From positions 1-64,000 of the forward strand of contig NZ_FNGV01000008.1 in assembly GCF_900103215.1 (NCBI RefSeq): DNA of 64,000 nucleotides, in the 5' to 3' direction. The notes under the pieces are model-generated. The model had not been told where the DNA came from and did not search any database. It saw only the letters and a list, made by a program, of their open reading frames with translations. The DNA is from Kriegella aquimaris. GTDB lineage: Bacteria; Bacteroidota; Bacteroidia; Flavobacteriales; Flavobacteriaceae. Shown in pieces: positions 52,799 to 61,659 of this stretch. Position numbers and translations under genes: made by a program. The first letter of the stretch is position 1; each line of letters opens with the position of its first letter.

Positions 52799-53725
52799 AT
52801 GCAAATTAAAAGCTTGTTTAAAAAAGGAACGATATTAGTTTGGCTACTGCTTCCGATAGTAGTGATGGCCCAAGAACCATCAACTGCAACATCACATTCC
52901 TTTTTTATGGCCGGGCCTAAGTTTACGGGCATTATCGGTGAGAAGGGTCAAATAGTGTGGGACAGTCAAAAACCAGGTGCCAGAGATGGGTACGTGTTGA
53001 AAAATGGAAATATTCTGATTTGTTGGGGCGATGAAGTTCGCGAATACAATAAGAGAAAAGAAATTATTTTTTCCTATAAAAAAACGGAGAAATCAATGGA
53101 GTTGGGTACTGCGGTCCGTTTGTCGCATGGTCGTACCTTGATTACCGAATCGGGAAGCAGCCCACGAATTGTCGAAGTCGATAAAAAGGGCGATCTGGTG
53201 AAGAGTGTGCCTTTGCAACCTGAGACCGATAACATACACATGCAGACACGTATGGCTCGAAAACTTAAAAATGGGAACTATCTGGTTCCTCATTTGTTGG
53301 CCTTCGCCGTAAAGGAATACCAACCCGATGGCACAGTCGTCAATGTATTTAATACCGACAATATCAGTCCTGACGGACGCAAGGCCGAAACATGGCCCTT
53401 TACTGCCATCAGACTTAAAAACGGAAACACGGTAGTCACCCTTACTCATGGGAATACGGTAGTGGAATTAAATCCCAAAGGAGAGGTGGTTTGGAAGGTT
53501 ACCAATGACGATTTGGAGGGTACGCCTTTGGCAGATCCGTGTGGTGCCCAAAGGTTGCCCAATGGCAATACCGTTATCGCCAGCTATGCGTCCAAAGGGC
53601 CAATTAAACTTTTAGAGGTCGATACCGATAAAAATGTGGTTTGGAACTACTCGGGACATAATGTGCATCATTTTCAGATTTTGACTACCAACGGCAAACC
53701 ATTAAAAGGCGTTCCGCTTAAATAA
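52799..53725 (+). CDS. exported beta-propeller protein (PQQ/NHL-like)
   Basis: A 308-residue protein with a signal peptide (GTILVWLLLPIVVMAQ). At least five blades repeat a LxNGNxxV/I motif: LKNGNILICW, LSHGRTLITE, LKNGNYLVPH, LKNGNTVVTL and LPNGNTVIAS, each followed by a strand with a turn such as EVDKKGD or ELNPKGE. This is a beta-propeller of the arylsulfotransferase or PQQ-like kind, probably a periplasmic binding or scaffold protein. It follows the DUF1501 gene by 15 bases in the same operon. No catalytic residues could be assigned. Confidence 0.75.
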   Translation: MQIKSLFKKGTILVWLLLPIVVMAQEPSTATSHSFFMAGPKFTGIIGEKGQIVWDSQKPGARDGYVLKNGNILICWGDEVREYNKRKEIIFSYKKTEKSMELGTAVRLSHGRTLITESGSSPRIVEVDKKGDLVKSVPLQPETDNIHMQTRMARKLKNGNYLVPHLLAFAVKEYQPDGTVVNVFNTDNISPDGRKAETWPFTAIRLKNGNTVVTLTHGNTVVELNPKGEVVWKVTNDDLEGTPLADPCGAQRLPNGNTVIASYASKGPIKLLEVDTDKNVVWNYSGHNVHHFQILTTNGKPLKGVPLK

Positions 53726-53729
53726 AAGT

Positions 53730-55136
53730 ATGCTGGGTATACTAAGTAGCATTGGGTTTTTGGACGACCCTGCCGATATTTTTATTTTTTTGGGAAGATT
53801 GCATCCATTGGTGGTCCATCTCCCCATCGGTTTTTTATTTTTGGCGGCATTGGCCCAACTGGCTTCTACAAAGCCTAAATTTCAGGCGATAACACCCTTT
53901 ATTTCCTATGTATGGGCACTAGGGGCTTTAAGTGCATTTTTTGCCGTGGTTTTCGGTTATTTTCTTTCACTTTCCGGAGATTACGAGCCCGATACTCTAT
54001 TTTGGCATAAGTGGATGGGAGTAGGGGTTCTTCTATTTTCTATAGCTTGTTATTACATAACCAAAAAGACAACAAAGCCTTTTCTTTATACCAAATGGTT
54101 TTTTACAGGCCTGGTTACGGTGTCGGTTTTTATTACGGGACATTTGGGGGGTAACTTAACCCATGGCTCGACCTATTTATTGGAGTATGCCCCAAATACG
54201 ATTCGAGGATTAGCGGGTATGCCCCCAAAGGTGGAGCCTCGGAAAAAAGTGACCGAATTAGATTCGGCCGATGTCTTTTTAGATTTGATCTCCCCCATGC
54301 TCGATAGTAAATGCACAAGCTGTCATAACGCTGGGAAAAAGAAGGGCAAATTGAAACTAACGACCTACAATGAGATACTGAAAGGTGGTGAAGGAGGGGA
54401 AGTTGTAATTCCTGGAGATGCGCTGAACAGTGAGCTTTTTAAGCGGATTTCGCTGCCTGAAGACCATGATGATTTTATGCCCTCCGAAGGAAAAAGACCC
54501 TTAACCGATAATGAAGTGAAACTTATTGAATGGTGGATCAAGGTAGGGGCGCCACCCGATGGCTATTTTACACAATTGAATCCAGAGAAGGAGGTTATCG
54601 CTATGGCGGAAAACTTCTTTGGCCTGGATCGGGAAAATCAGTTATATGGCCGGACTGTCGTAGCACCGGATAAAGTGGTTGTCGACTCCCTTCGAAGTCG
54701 TGGTTTTGTTTTAAATCGATTGATGAAAGACAACTACTTTATGGGGGCCAACTTTAGTTTGAGCGAAAGAAAATTAGAGCTTTCCGATGTTGAACTATTG
54801 GTGCAATTAAAAGAGCAATTGATTTGGCTTGATATCAGCAATTCTAATGTGCAAGATGCACATCTTGAGAAAATTGGCCAGCTGGAAAATTTGGTACGAT
54901 TGGATGTAAGTGGAAATGCCATCACCGATGCTGGCCTGAATCATTTGGTCGGACTTAAAAACTTGGAATCACTTAACTTATTCGATACCGACATTTCAGA
55001 CGGGGCTTTGATTGCAATTCCTAAGTTGAAAGCACTTCAAAAAGTATATCTGTGGCAGACGAAAATCTCTCCAGAAGGTATTTCGAAATTAAGAAAGGAA
55101 CATTCAGATTTGAAAATAGTTTCGGAAAGGGAATAG
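53730..55136 (+). CDS. DUF2231 membrane protein with cytochrome C and leucine-rich repeats
   Basis: A 468-residue modular protein. About five N-terminal membrane segments form a DUF2231 domain (HPLVVHLPIGFLFLAALAQL). A Planctomycete-type cytochrome C domain with heme motif CTSCH is at about residue 192-290 (DSKCTSCHNAGKKKGK and LPEDHDDFMPSEGKRPLTDN). Leucine-rich repeats fill about residues 345-460 (LDISNSNVQDAHLEKIGQLE, LDVSGNAITDAG, LNLFDTDISDGA). It is five bases after the propeller gene. It may link membrane electron transfer to a periplasmic redox partner through the heme domain. Confidence 0.82.
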   Translation: MLGILSSIGFLDDPADIFIFLGRLHPLVVHLPIGFLFLAALAQLASTKPKFQAITPFISYVWALGALSAFFAVVFGYFLSLSGDYEPDTLFWHKWMGVGVLLFSIACYYITKKTTKPFLYTKWFFTGLVTVSVFITGHLGGNLTHGSTYLLEYAPNTIRGLAGMPPKVEPRKKVTELDSADVFLDLISPMLDSKCTSCHNAGKKKGKLKLTTYNEILKGGEGGEVVIPGDALNSELFKRISLPEDHDDFMPSEGKRPLTDNEVKLIEWWIKVGAPPDGYFTQLNPEKEVIAMAENFFGLDRENQLYGRTVVAPDKVVVDSLRSRGFVLNRLMKDNYFMGANFSLSERKLELSDVELLVQLKEQLIWLDISNSNVQDAHLEKIGQLENLVRLDVSGNAITDAGLNHLVGLKNLESLNLFDTDISDGALIAIPKLKALQKVYLWQTKISPEGISKLRKEHSDLKIVSERE

Positions 55137-55237
55137 TTCGTAGCTATGCGTTTTTTAAACGATATTGAAAATCAATTGATCAAGGAATGGTTACACTTGG
55201 TAATAACTGATTTTTTTGTACTTTCATCAGCAGCGAA

Positions 55238-55966
55238 ATGAATTCAAAACCGTTCATACTACTATATTATGTTTGGGCCATGGGCATTGCCTGTGGTTTC
55301 ACGGGCCAAGACGACAGAACCTTGAAAGTAAAGGAAATTGAACATAGCGGCGATGCCAGTTTACAAGAAGTTTCTGATTTGCTTGAAAGCCAAACGGAAC
55401 TCCATGACATTGATTTGATCAATTGGGATGCATTCTCCTATCGTCCAAAGGCACAGTTCAGAATTGCACATAGCAATAACCAAATTTGGCTTAAATATTA
55501 TATTGAAGAGAAGAGTATTTTAGCGGAAGTCGTTGATGTCAATGGTGCGGTGTCGAACGACAGTTGCGTTGAATTCTTCTTTGACCCCCAAGCCGATGGC
55601 AATTACTATAATTTTGAATTCAATTGTATCGGAACACCTCTTTTGGCTTATGGTCCGGGAAGAAGTGACCGACACTTTGTTGATGAAAAGTCGATACAAG
55701 AACAAATTCAGGTAAAATCGACTTTGGGAACGACTTCTTTTAAAGAACAAACTGGAGAACATACTTGGGAAATGACGCTGGTTATTCCTGCGGAAAGCCT
55801 GTTGCATGACGAAGGACTACAATTAAAAGGACTTCATGCCAAAGCCAATTTCTATAAGTGTGGTAATAAAACTGCAGAGGCCCACTACCTCAGTTGGAAT
55901 CCGGTTAAGGCGGAACGTCCTGATTTTCATCGCCCTGAATATTTCGGTACTGTCATTTTCGAATAA
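55238..55966 (+). CDS. carbohydrate-binding family 9-like protein
   Basis: A 242-residue protein with a weak signal peptide (PFILLYYVWAMGIACGFTGQ). The body matches the CBM9-like fold used by many Bacteroidota (FRIAHSNNQIWLKYYIEEKS, DSCVEFFFDPQADGNYYNFE and HYLSWNPVKAERPDFHRPEY). It is likely a periplasmic or extracellular glycan-binding protein. It lies about 100 bases after the cytochrome-LRR gene on the same strand and is followed by a weak terminator. Confidence 0.78.
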   Translation: MNSKPFILLYYVWAMGIACGFTGQDDRTLKVKEIEHSGDASLQEVSDLLESQTELHDIDLINWDAFSYRPKAQFRIAHSNNQIWLKYYIEEKSILAEVVDVNGAVSNDSCVEFFFDPQADGNYYNFEFNCIGTPLLAYGPGRSDRHFVDEKSIQEQIQVKSTLGTTSFKEQTGEHTWEMTLVIPAESLLHDEGLQLKGLHAKANFYKCGNKTAEAHYLSWNPVKAERPDFHRPEYFGTVIFE

Positions 55967-56008
55967 TCTTTGACTATCATCTATTTTTTGGAAAACATTG
56001 GAGAAAGT

Positions 56009-56030
56009 AGTGTGTTCGAACACATTTTTT
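56009..56030 (+). terminator. weak intrinsic terminator after the CBM9-like gene
   Basis: TGTGTTCGAACACA (56011-56024) is a perfect palindrome; a 5-7 bp stem with TCGA loop is followed directly by TTTTTT. The stem is short, so termination may be partial. The rest of the 55967-56194 gap has no gene. Confidence 0.5.
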
Positions 56031-56194
56031 GGCGCGTTCCTTGTTTATATTGAGAAAGTAGATTATCTTAACCATTGTATCCTAGTTCCCTCTAGATATA
56101 GTATTAAGCAGGCTTGAGCAACTTCTGCTCAGAAGATGTGTGAAGCGCGGCTTGATAAGTTGCCGTATATTTAATTTGTAAGATTGGTATTTAA

Positions 56195-57922
56195 ATGAAG
56201 TTCGCCCAATTTACCAAAGTCTGGTTAATCTGTCTTTTTATAATTCTCGGATTGTCCCGATGTGCCGAGCAACCTTCAAATGGTGGTCTATTACTGCCCA
56301 ATGGTTTTCAGTCCGTGGTTATGGTAGACAGTGTTCCTGAGAGAGTTCGGCATATGGCCGTTTCCGATGAAGGTGTGCTATACGGAAATCTTAGAAATTC
56401 AGATGAAAAAGCGGGCATCATTGCAATTGCAGATACTGACGATGATGGTGAAGCTGATATTATAGAAAAATTCGGAGGGTATAGGTCCCGTCAAAGTTGG
56501 AGCTATTCAACCGCCATGCGAATTTATAACGGGTATATTTACTTTAGTTCTGAATTGGTGGTGTATCGTTATAAACTGACTCCTGGAACCATGGTACCGG
56601 AAGGTGAAGTGGAAATCGTGGTTACCGATGACCACGAACACGGTAAACACGAACATATTGGTAAGCCCATTGCTTTCGATAATGAGGGTCATTTATATGT
56701 TCCCTTTGGCGCACCTTCAAATGCATGCCAAGAACCTAAAAGAACTCCAGGGGCCCAGGGTCTAGACCCTTGTCCCCAACTCGAGCATCATGGCGGCGTT
56801 TGGCGTTTCGATGCGAATAAATTGGGTCAGACTCAAGAAGACGGCTATAAATACGCATCAGGTATTAGAAGTGTGGTAGCGATGGACTGGAATTCTGTAG
56901 ATGAAAATCTGTACATTGTAATGCACGGTAGAGATGATTTATTACGCCTGTTCCCCGATAAATATTCTCCTTGGGAAAGCGCCTTGTTGCCATCGGAAGA
57001 ATTTATTAGAGTAACGGAAGGGTCGAATTTTGGTTGGCCTTATTGCTATTACGATCAAATGCAGGGTAAAAAAGTGTTGGGTCCCGAATATGGAGGAGAT
57101 GGCAAAATCATAGGTAGATGTGATGAGTTTGATGACCCTATCATTGGGTTTCCTGGCCATTGGGCGCCTAATGATCTTGTCTTTTATAAGGGAGGCCAGT
57201 TTCCGGAGCGTTACAAAAATGGAGCCTTTATTGCCTTTCATGGGTCTACGAATCGCGCACCCTACCCGCAATCTGGTTATTTTGTTGCTTTCGTACCCTT
57301 TAAAGACGGGGCACCCAGTGGCGATTGGGAAGTTTTTGCCGATGGCTTTGCTGGGATCGACCCTATAGAGAGTGTAAAAGACGCCCATTTTCGACCTATG
57401 GGAATCGCTTTTGACAAAGACGGGGCAATGTATCTTTCTGATTCAGTAAAGGGAAGAATCTGGAAAATTACATTTTATGGGGATAAGGGCGCCTTCGGAG
57501 AGGCGGACCTAGCCGATATGGAGAAAAGAAAATTAGCGACCCACATTCGCACCCCGGATCAGGTCAATGATAATCTGGGTAGAAACGCTTCTTCCCCAGG
57601 GGAGAGCACCTATTATACATATTGCAGCACTTGCCATCAGAAAGATGGAAGAGGAGCGCCTGGACGATTTCCGCCACTTGCAAATACCGATTGGGTCGCT
57701 GGGGATAAAGAGCGATTGGTTAAAATAATACTGAAAGGTATGGAAGGAAGTATTGAAATCAAAGGTGAAGCTTATAATGGGGTAATGCCACAACACAGCT
57801 TTTTGAGCAATGAAGAAATAAGTGGTGTGCTCACTTATATTCGCTCGAATTTTGGAAATGATGCGAGCGCTGTCGGAACAGATGAAGTCAAAAAAATTAG
57901 AAATTCCATGGATAAAATCTAA
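56195..57922 (+). CDS. sorbosone/PQQ-sugar-dehydrogenase-like propeller with C-terminal cytochrome c
   Basis: A 575-residue predicted lipoprotein (IILGLSRCAEQ at the signal end). Residues about 30-430 form a six-bladed soluble PQQ sugar dehydrogenase/sorbosone dehydrogenase-type propeller (HLYVPFGAPSNACQE, GVWRFDANKLGQTQEDGYKY, GIRSVVAMDWN, EGSNFGWPYCYYD and FRPMGIAFDKDGAMYLSD). A mono-heme cytochrome c domain follows, with CSTCHQKDGRG near residue 478 and a Met ligand candidate in YNGVMPQHSFL. It should oxidise a sugar or alcohol in the periplasm and pass electrons to the respiratory chain. PQQ binding is inferred. It precedes the amidohydrolase and PLP genes on the same strand. Confidence 0.82.
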   Translation: MKFAQFTKVWLICLFIILGLSRCAEQPSNGGLLLPNGFQSVVMVDSVPERVRHMAVSDEGVLYGNLRNSDEKAGIIAIADTDDDGEADIIEKFGGYRSRQSWSYSTAMRIYNGYIYFSSELVVYRYKLTPGTMVPEGEVEIVVTDDHEHGKHEHIGKPIAFDNEGHLYVPFGAPSNACQEPKRTPGAQGLDPCPQLEHHGGVWRFDANKLGQTQEDGYKYASGIRSVVAMDWNSVDENLYIVMHGRDDLLRLFPDKYSPWESALLPSEEFIRVTEGSNFGWPYCYYDQMQGKKVLGPEYGGDGKIIGRCDEFDDPIIGFPGHWAPNDLVFYKGGQFPERYKNGAFIAFHGSTNRAPYPQSGYFVAFVPFKDGAPSGDWEVFADGFAGIDPIESVKDAHFRPMGIAFDKDGAMYLSDSVKGRIWKITFYGDKGAFGEADLADMEKRKLATHIRTPDQVNDNLGRNASSPGESTYYTYCSTCHQKDGRGAPGRFPPLANTDWVAGDKERLVKIILKGMEGSIEIKGEAYNGVMPQHSFLSNEEISGVLTYIRSNFGNDASAVGTDEVKKIRNSMDKI

Positions 57923-57978
57923 ATGGACTCCAAAACGCGACGATTAAGTTGGAACCTTTTAACCGTTAAAGAACTACT

Positions 57979-59229
57979 ATGAAAACATGTAAGAGACATT
58001 GGCTGGTAACAATCCTATGTTTGTTTATAGGACTATCAGGCTTGACTGCTCAAAATTTTGATATTTTGATTAAAGGGGGCAAAGTTGTTGACGCCAAAAA
58101 CGGCATTGACAAAGTTATGGATGTTGCCATAAAAGATGGCAAAATCGCAAAAGTGGATGTAAATATTCCTCAAAATCAAGCAGCGAAGGTCATTGATGCC
58201 AAAGGACTGTTCGTAAGTCCCGGTTTGATCGACATCCACAGTCACAATTTTCATGGAACCGAACCAGATGCCTATCTCAGCAATAGTTTTACCGCCCTAC
58301 CACCCGATGGTTTTAGTTTTCGAAGTGGCGTAACGACAATCGTCGATGTCGGTGGTGCAGGATGGCGAAATTTTAGAATTTTTAAAGAACAGACAATTGA
58401 CCGATCGAAGACGAGGGTACTCTCCTTTTTGAATATTGTAGGTTCGGGTATGAAAGGGGGGGCAATAGAGCAAAATATCGATGATATGAGCCCCAAACTT
58501 ACGGCTATTGTCGCTAAACAGCACCCTGGAGTTATTGTGGGCGTAAAGCTGGCGCATTATAGTGGATTTGATTGGACACCAACCGAAAGGGCGGTCGAAG
58601 CAGGGCGGTTGGCCGACATCCCCGTAATGATTGACTTTGGAGGCAGTGATCCAGAATTATCCATCGAAAAACTGTTTATGGAAAAATTGCGACCAGGCGA
58701 TATTTTTACGCATACCTATGCCCATGTAAATGGTCGAATTCCAGTGGTTGATGAACAAGGTAAGGTTCGTGATTTCGTTTTTGCCGCTCAAAAAAGAGGG
58801 ATTATTTTCGATGTAGGACATGGCGGTGGTAGCTTTGTTTTTGAACAGGCCGTACCAGCACTGCAACAAGGGTTTAAGCCAAACTCGATCAGCACCGACC
58901 TGCACACGGGGAGCATGAACGGGGGCATGAAAGATATCATTAATATCATGTCGAAATTCGTAAATATGAACATGCCCGTGAATGAAATTATTGCCACCGT
59001 TACTTGGAATCCGGCACAAATCATAAAACGCACCGATTTGGGGCATCTTTCTGTCGGCGCCGTTGCCGATGTTACTTTGCTAAATCTTAGGGACGGTGAT
59101 TTTGGGTATATCGATACCCAAGGAAAAAAATTGAAAGGCGATAAAAGATTGGAATGTGAAATGACCATTCGCGACGGTAAAGTGGTCTATGACCTGAATG
59201 GTAGAGGCGCGCCAGTTTGGAACGAATAG
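57979..59229 (+). CDS. exported amidohydrolase/deacetylase (dihydroorotase-like)
   Basis: A 416-residue amidohydrolase with a signal peptide (MKTCKRHWLVTILCLFIG, cleavage near TAQ), unlike its mostly cytoplasmic relatives. The metal site is built from GLIDIHSHNFHG, the bridging Lys in VGVKLAHYSG, the His of DIFTHTYAHVNG, a His near FDVGHGGGSF and the Asp in ISTDLHTGSMNG. It resembles the EF_0837-type amidohydrolases that sit beside SelA/DgaE-like PLP enzymes, exactly the arrangement here. It probably deacetylates or opens an amide of an amino acid or amino-sugar acid in the periplasm. Confidence 0.85.
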   Translation: MKTCKRHWLVTILCLFIGLSGLTAQNFDILIKGGKVVDAKNGIDKVMDVAIKDGKIAKVDVNIPQNQAAKVIDAKGLFVSPGLIDIHSHNFHGTEPDAYLSNSFTALPPDGFSFRSGVTTIVDVGGAGWRNFRIFKEQTIDRSKTRVLSFLNIVGSGMKGGAIEQNIDDMSPKLTAIVAKQHPGVIVGVKLAHYSGFDWTPTERAVEAGRLADIPVMIDFGGSDPELSIEKLFMEKLRPGDIFTHTYAHVNGRIPVVDEQGKVRDFVFAAQKRGIIFDVGHGGGSFVFEQAVPALQQGFKPNSISTDLHTGSMNGGMKDIINIMSKFVNMNMPVNEIIATVTWNPAQIIKRTDLGHLSVGAVADVTLLNLRDGDFGYIDTQGKKLKGDKRLECEMTIRDGKVVYDLNGRGAPVWNE

Positions 59230-59294
59230 GCTAGAGCGATTTGAAGCTTTTGGATTTAAATGAAATTAATTATAACATAAAAAAGAATACGGAG

Positions 59295-59774
59295 ATGAAA
59301 AACAAGACAACTACAAGAAGAGCATCATTCAAACAAATAGGAATGGGCCTGGCGGCATTGTTCGGTGTTGGTGCGGCCAATGCAATGGGTAAAAATGAAA
59401 AGAAACCTAAGAAAGAGGTGGTGGGCGACATTGTTATGGACCAAGACATTCCCTTGTTCTCAGGTGCCGTCAAACACGGCAATACACTTTATATCGCCGG
59501 AAAGGGTGCACACGTAGAACCCTATGAAATTAAAGCGCATACAGAAATTGTGCTGCAAGAACTTCAAAAAGAATTGGAGCGCAATGGCTCTTCCATGGAA
59601 AAAGTAATGAAAGTAAATGTCTACTTGGCCGATTTGGGCGATTACAAAGGCATGAACGAGGTGTTCAGGGGTAGGTTTGGAAAAAATCCACCTGTCAGAA
59701 CAACAGTGGCGACCTATGGCGGGGTGCCGGGTAATTCATTGGTTGAAATGGACTGTATTGCTTCTTTAGATTAA
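59295..59774 (+). CDS. Tat-type exported RidA family protein
   Basis: About 159 residues from the ATG at 59295, which begins MKNKTTTRRASFKQIGMG, a twin-arginine-like signal followed by a hydrophobic stretch and AANA; an upstream Met at 59241 spoils the signal. The RidA core shows PLFSGAVKHGNTLYIAGKGA and the conserved Arg in PPVRTTVATYG with Glu in LVEMDCIASLD, so the imine-hydrolysis residues are kept. RidA normally clears reactive enamines made by PLP enzymes in the cytoplasm. Here it would act in the periplasm, next to an exported PLP enzyme. Confidence 0.85.
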   Translation: MKNKTTTRRASFKQIGMGLAALFGVGAANAMGKNEKKPKKEVVGDIVMDQDIPLFSGAVKHGNTLYIAGKGAHVEPYEIKAHTEIVLQELQKELERNGSSMEKVMKVNVYLADLGDYKGMNEVFRGRFGKNPPVRTTVATYGGVPGNSLVEMDCIASLD

Positions 59775-59795
59775 TAATGGCTAAAATCGGAACTT

Positions 59796-61010
59796 ATGAG
59801 TAGTAGAAGAAAAGTATTGAAGACGTTATCGGCCCTTCCCTTGGTTGGAGGAATATTGGGTCCGAGTATGTTAACGGCAAAGGCCGTTGAGACCACGATT
59901 GCCAAGCCGATCGCGCGTGATTTTTTTAAAGAGCTTGGTGTCCGTACGTTTATCAATGCGGCAGGCACTTATACTTCGATGACCGGTTCTTTAATGCGCA
60001 AAGAAGTTACCGAGGCCATAAATTATGGAGCCACCGAATATGTAAACCTCGACGAGTTGCACGACAAGGTTGGTGAACGTATCGCCCAGCTTTTAGAGTG
60101 TGAGTATGCCACCGTATCCTCGGGTGCCTTTGGCGCCATGACGATTGGGCTTGCTGGTGTTATTTGTGGCATGGATACTGAAAAAGTGGCCCAGCTTCCT
60201 GATACAACAGGGCTTAAAAACGAAGTAATCGTACAAGAGGCCCACGATATTGGGTACACCCACGCACTTCTTAATACCGGTGCTAAATTGGTACAGGTAA
60301 AAACGGCAAAAGAGCTCGAAAAGGCAATCAATAAGAATACGGCAATGCTTTGGTTTTTAAATGCCAATACCGACATGGGCGAAATAGATCGCGAAGCATT
60401 TGTGGCCTTGGGTAAAAAACATGGTATTCCTACATTTATCGATTGCGCTGCGGACGTTCCGCCCGTAGATAATCTTTTTAAATTCACCAAAATGGGATTT
60501 GATCTCGTTGCCTTTTCTGGAGGAAAAGGAATCAGGGGACCTCAAAGTGCCGGACTCCTTCTAGGGAAAAGGAAATATATCGAGGCGGCTCGCTTACATA
60601 CCCCACCTCGCGGAACCACCATTGCCCGTGGAATGAAAGTTAACAAAGAGGAAGTATTGGGTATGTTGGCAGCTCTGGAAGTGTACTTGGCAAAAGATCA
60701 TAAAGAAGAATGGGAACTTTGGGAGAATCAGATCAAATTAATCAGTGATAGTGCACTTTCGGTAAAAGGTGTGGAGACGGAAATTCATGTGCCGCCACAT
60801 GCGAACCATGTTCCGAGTTTACGTATTAAATGGGACGAAAGCGTAGTCAAGATTACAAAAGATGAAATGCGGAAACGGTTACGGGATGGCCATCCTTCGA
60901 TAGAAACGGTAGGAGGCAAGGAAGAGGTGGGTATTACCACTTGGATGATGGAACCTGGCCAAGAACGCACCGTGGCCCAACGGGTCAAAGAAGTGCTGGC
61001 GAATGCCTGA
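59796..61010 (+). CDS. exported SelA/DgaE-like PLP-dependent enzyme
   Basis: A 404-residue fold-type I PLP enzyme of the SelA/D-glucosaminate-6-phosphate ammonia-lyase group. The N-terminus MSSRRKVLKTLSALPLVGG is a Tat-like signal ending near AKA. GVRTFINAAGTYTSMTGSLM and ATVSSGAFGAMTIGLAGVIC are the family start; the PLP-binding Asp is in FIDCAADVPP and the Schiff-base Lys in AFSGGKGIRGPQSAG (about residue 250). Family members carry out ammonia elimination or related chemistry on amino-sugar acids. Folded export by Tat would allow the cofactor to be loaded first. It lies between two RidA genes and downstream of the amidohydrolase. Confidence 0.85.
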   Translation: MSSRRKVLKTLSALPLVGGILGPSMLTAKAVETTIAKPIARDFFKELGVRTFINAAGTYTSMTGSLMRKEVTEAINYGATEYVNLDELHDKVGERIAQLLECEYATVSSGAFGAMTIGLAGVICGMDTEKVAQLPDTTGLKNEVIVQEAHDIGYTHALLNTGAKLVQVKTAKELEKAINKNTAMLWFLNANTDMGEIDREAFVALGKKHGIPTFIDCAADVPPVDNLFKFTKMGFDLVAFSGGKGIRGPQSAGLLLGKRKYIEAARLHTPPRGTTIARGMKVNKEEVLGMLAALEVYLAKDHKEEWELWENQIKLISDSALSVKGVETEIHVPPHANHVPSLRIKWDESVVKITKDEMRKRLRDGHPSIETVGGKEEVGITTWMMEPGQERTVAQRVKEVLANA

Positions 61011-61036
61011 TAACGCGAATATAAAACAACTTTTCT

Positions 61037-61618
61037 ATGAGGATTACTTTTTTTGGATTACTGCTTATTGCCTTTATTTCCTGTAAAACGGAACCTGAAC
61101 ATACTGATAAGTCGAACAGCAAAAGCACGGCAATTGAAGCTGCTGATATAAATTATAATCCCGAGGGCAACTTAAAAGAGCTGGGCATCACATTAAGTAC
61201 ACCTTCTGCACCGGTTGCCAATTATGTCAATGCGGTTCGAACGGGAAACCTGATTTTTTTATCCGGGAAGGGTCCACTACAGGCCAATGGTGAAAATATT
61301 ACGGGAAAGATCGGTGCTGAACTGACCATAGAACAGGGGTATGAGGCCGCAAAGGTGACGGCTATCAATCAACTATCGGTATTAAAGGCTGAATTAGGTA
61401 ATTTGAATAAAGTAAAACGGGTTGTCAAGGTTTTGGGTATGGTGAATGCCGAGCCCGACTTTACCGACCACCCCAAAGTTATAAATGGTTTTTCAGATAC
61501 GATGGTGGCTGTCTTTGGCGAAAAGGGTAAACATGCCCGTGCAGCGGTAGGTATGGGGTCTTTGCCTGGGAATATTGCCGTAGAAATCGAGATGATCGTT
61601 GAGGTCTACGGAAATTGA
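61037..61618 (+). CDS. RidA family lipoprotein
   Basis: A 193-residue protein with a lipoprotein signal (FFGLLLIAFISC, Cys near residue 17) and a RidA/YjgF fold: NAVRTGNLIFLSGKGPLQAN, AINQLSVLKAELGNLNKVKR and KHARAAVGMGSLPGNIAVEI with the conserved Arg and Glu. It is a second, differently anchored RidA in the same cluster. It probably hydrolyses enamine or imine products of the exported PLP enzyme. It lies 26 bases after the PLP gene and is followed by TRAP transporter genes. Confidence 0.85.
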   Translation: MRITFFGLLLIAFISCKTEPEHTDKSNSKSTAIEAADINYNPEGNLKELGITLSTPSAPVANYVNAVRTGNLIFLSGKGPLQANGENITGKIGAELTIEQGYEAAKVTAINQLSVLKAELGNLNKVKRVVKVLGMVNAEPDFTDHPKVINGFSDTMVAVFGEKGKHARAAVGMGSLPGNIAVEIEMIVEVYGN

Positions 61619-61659
61619 TTATATTTGGTTTTCACGCTAGAAATGCGCCGTTAACCACC

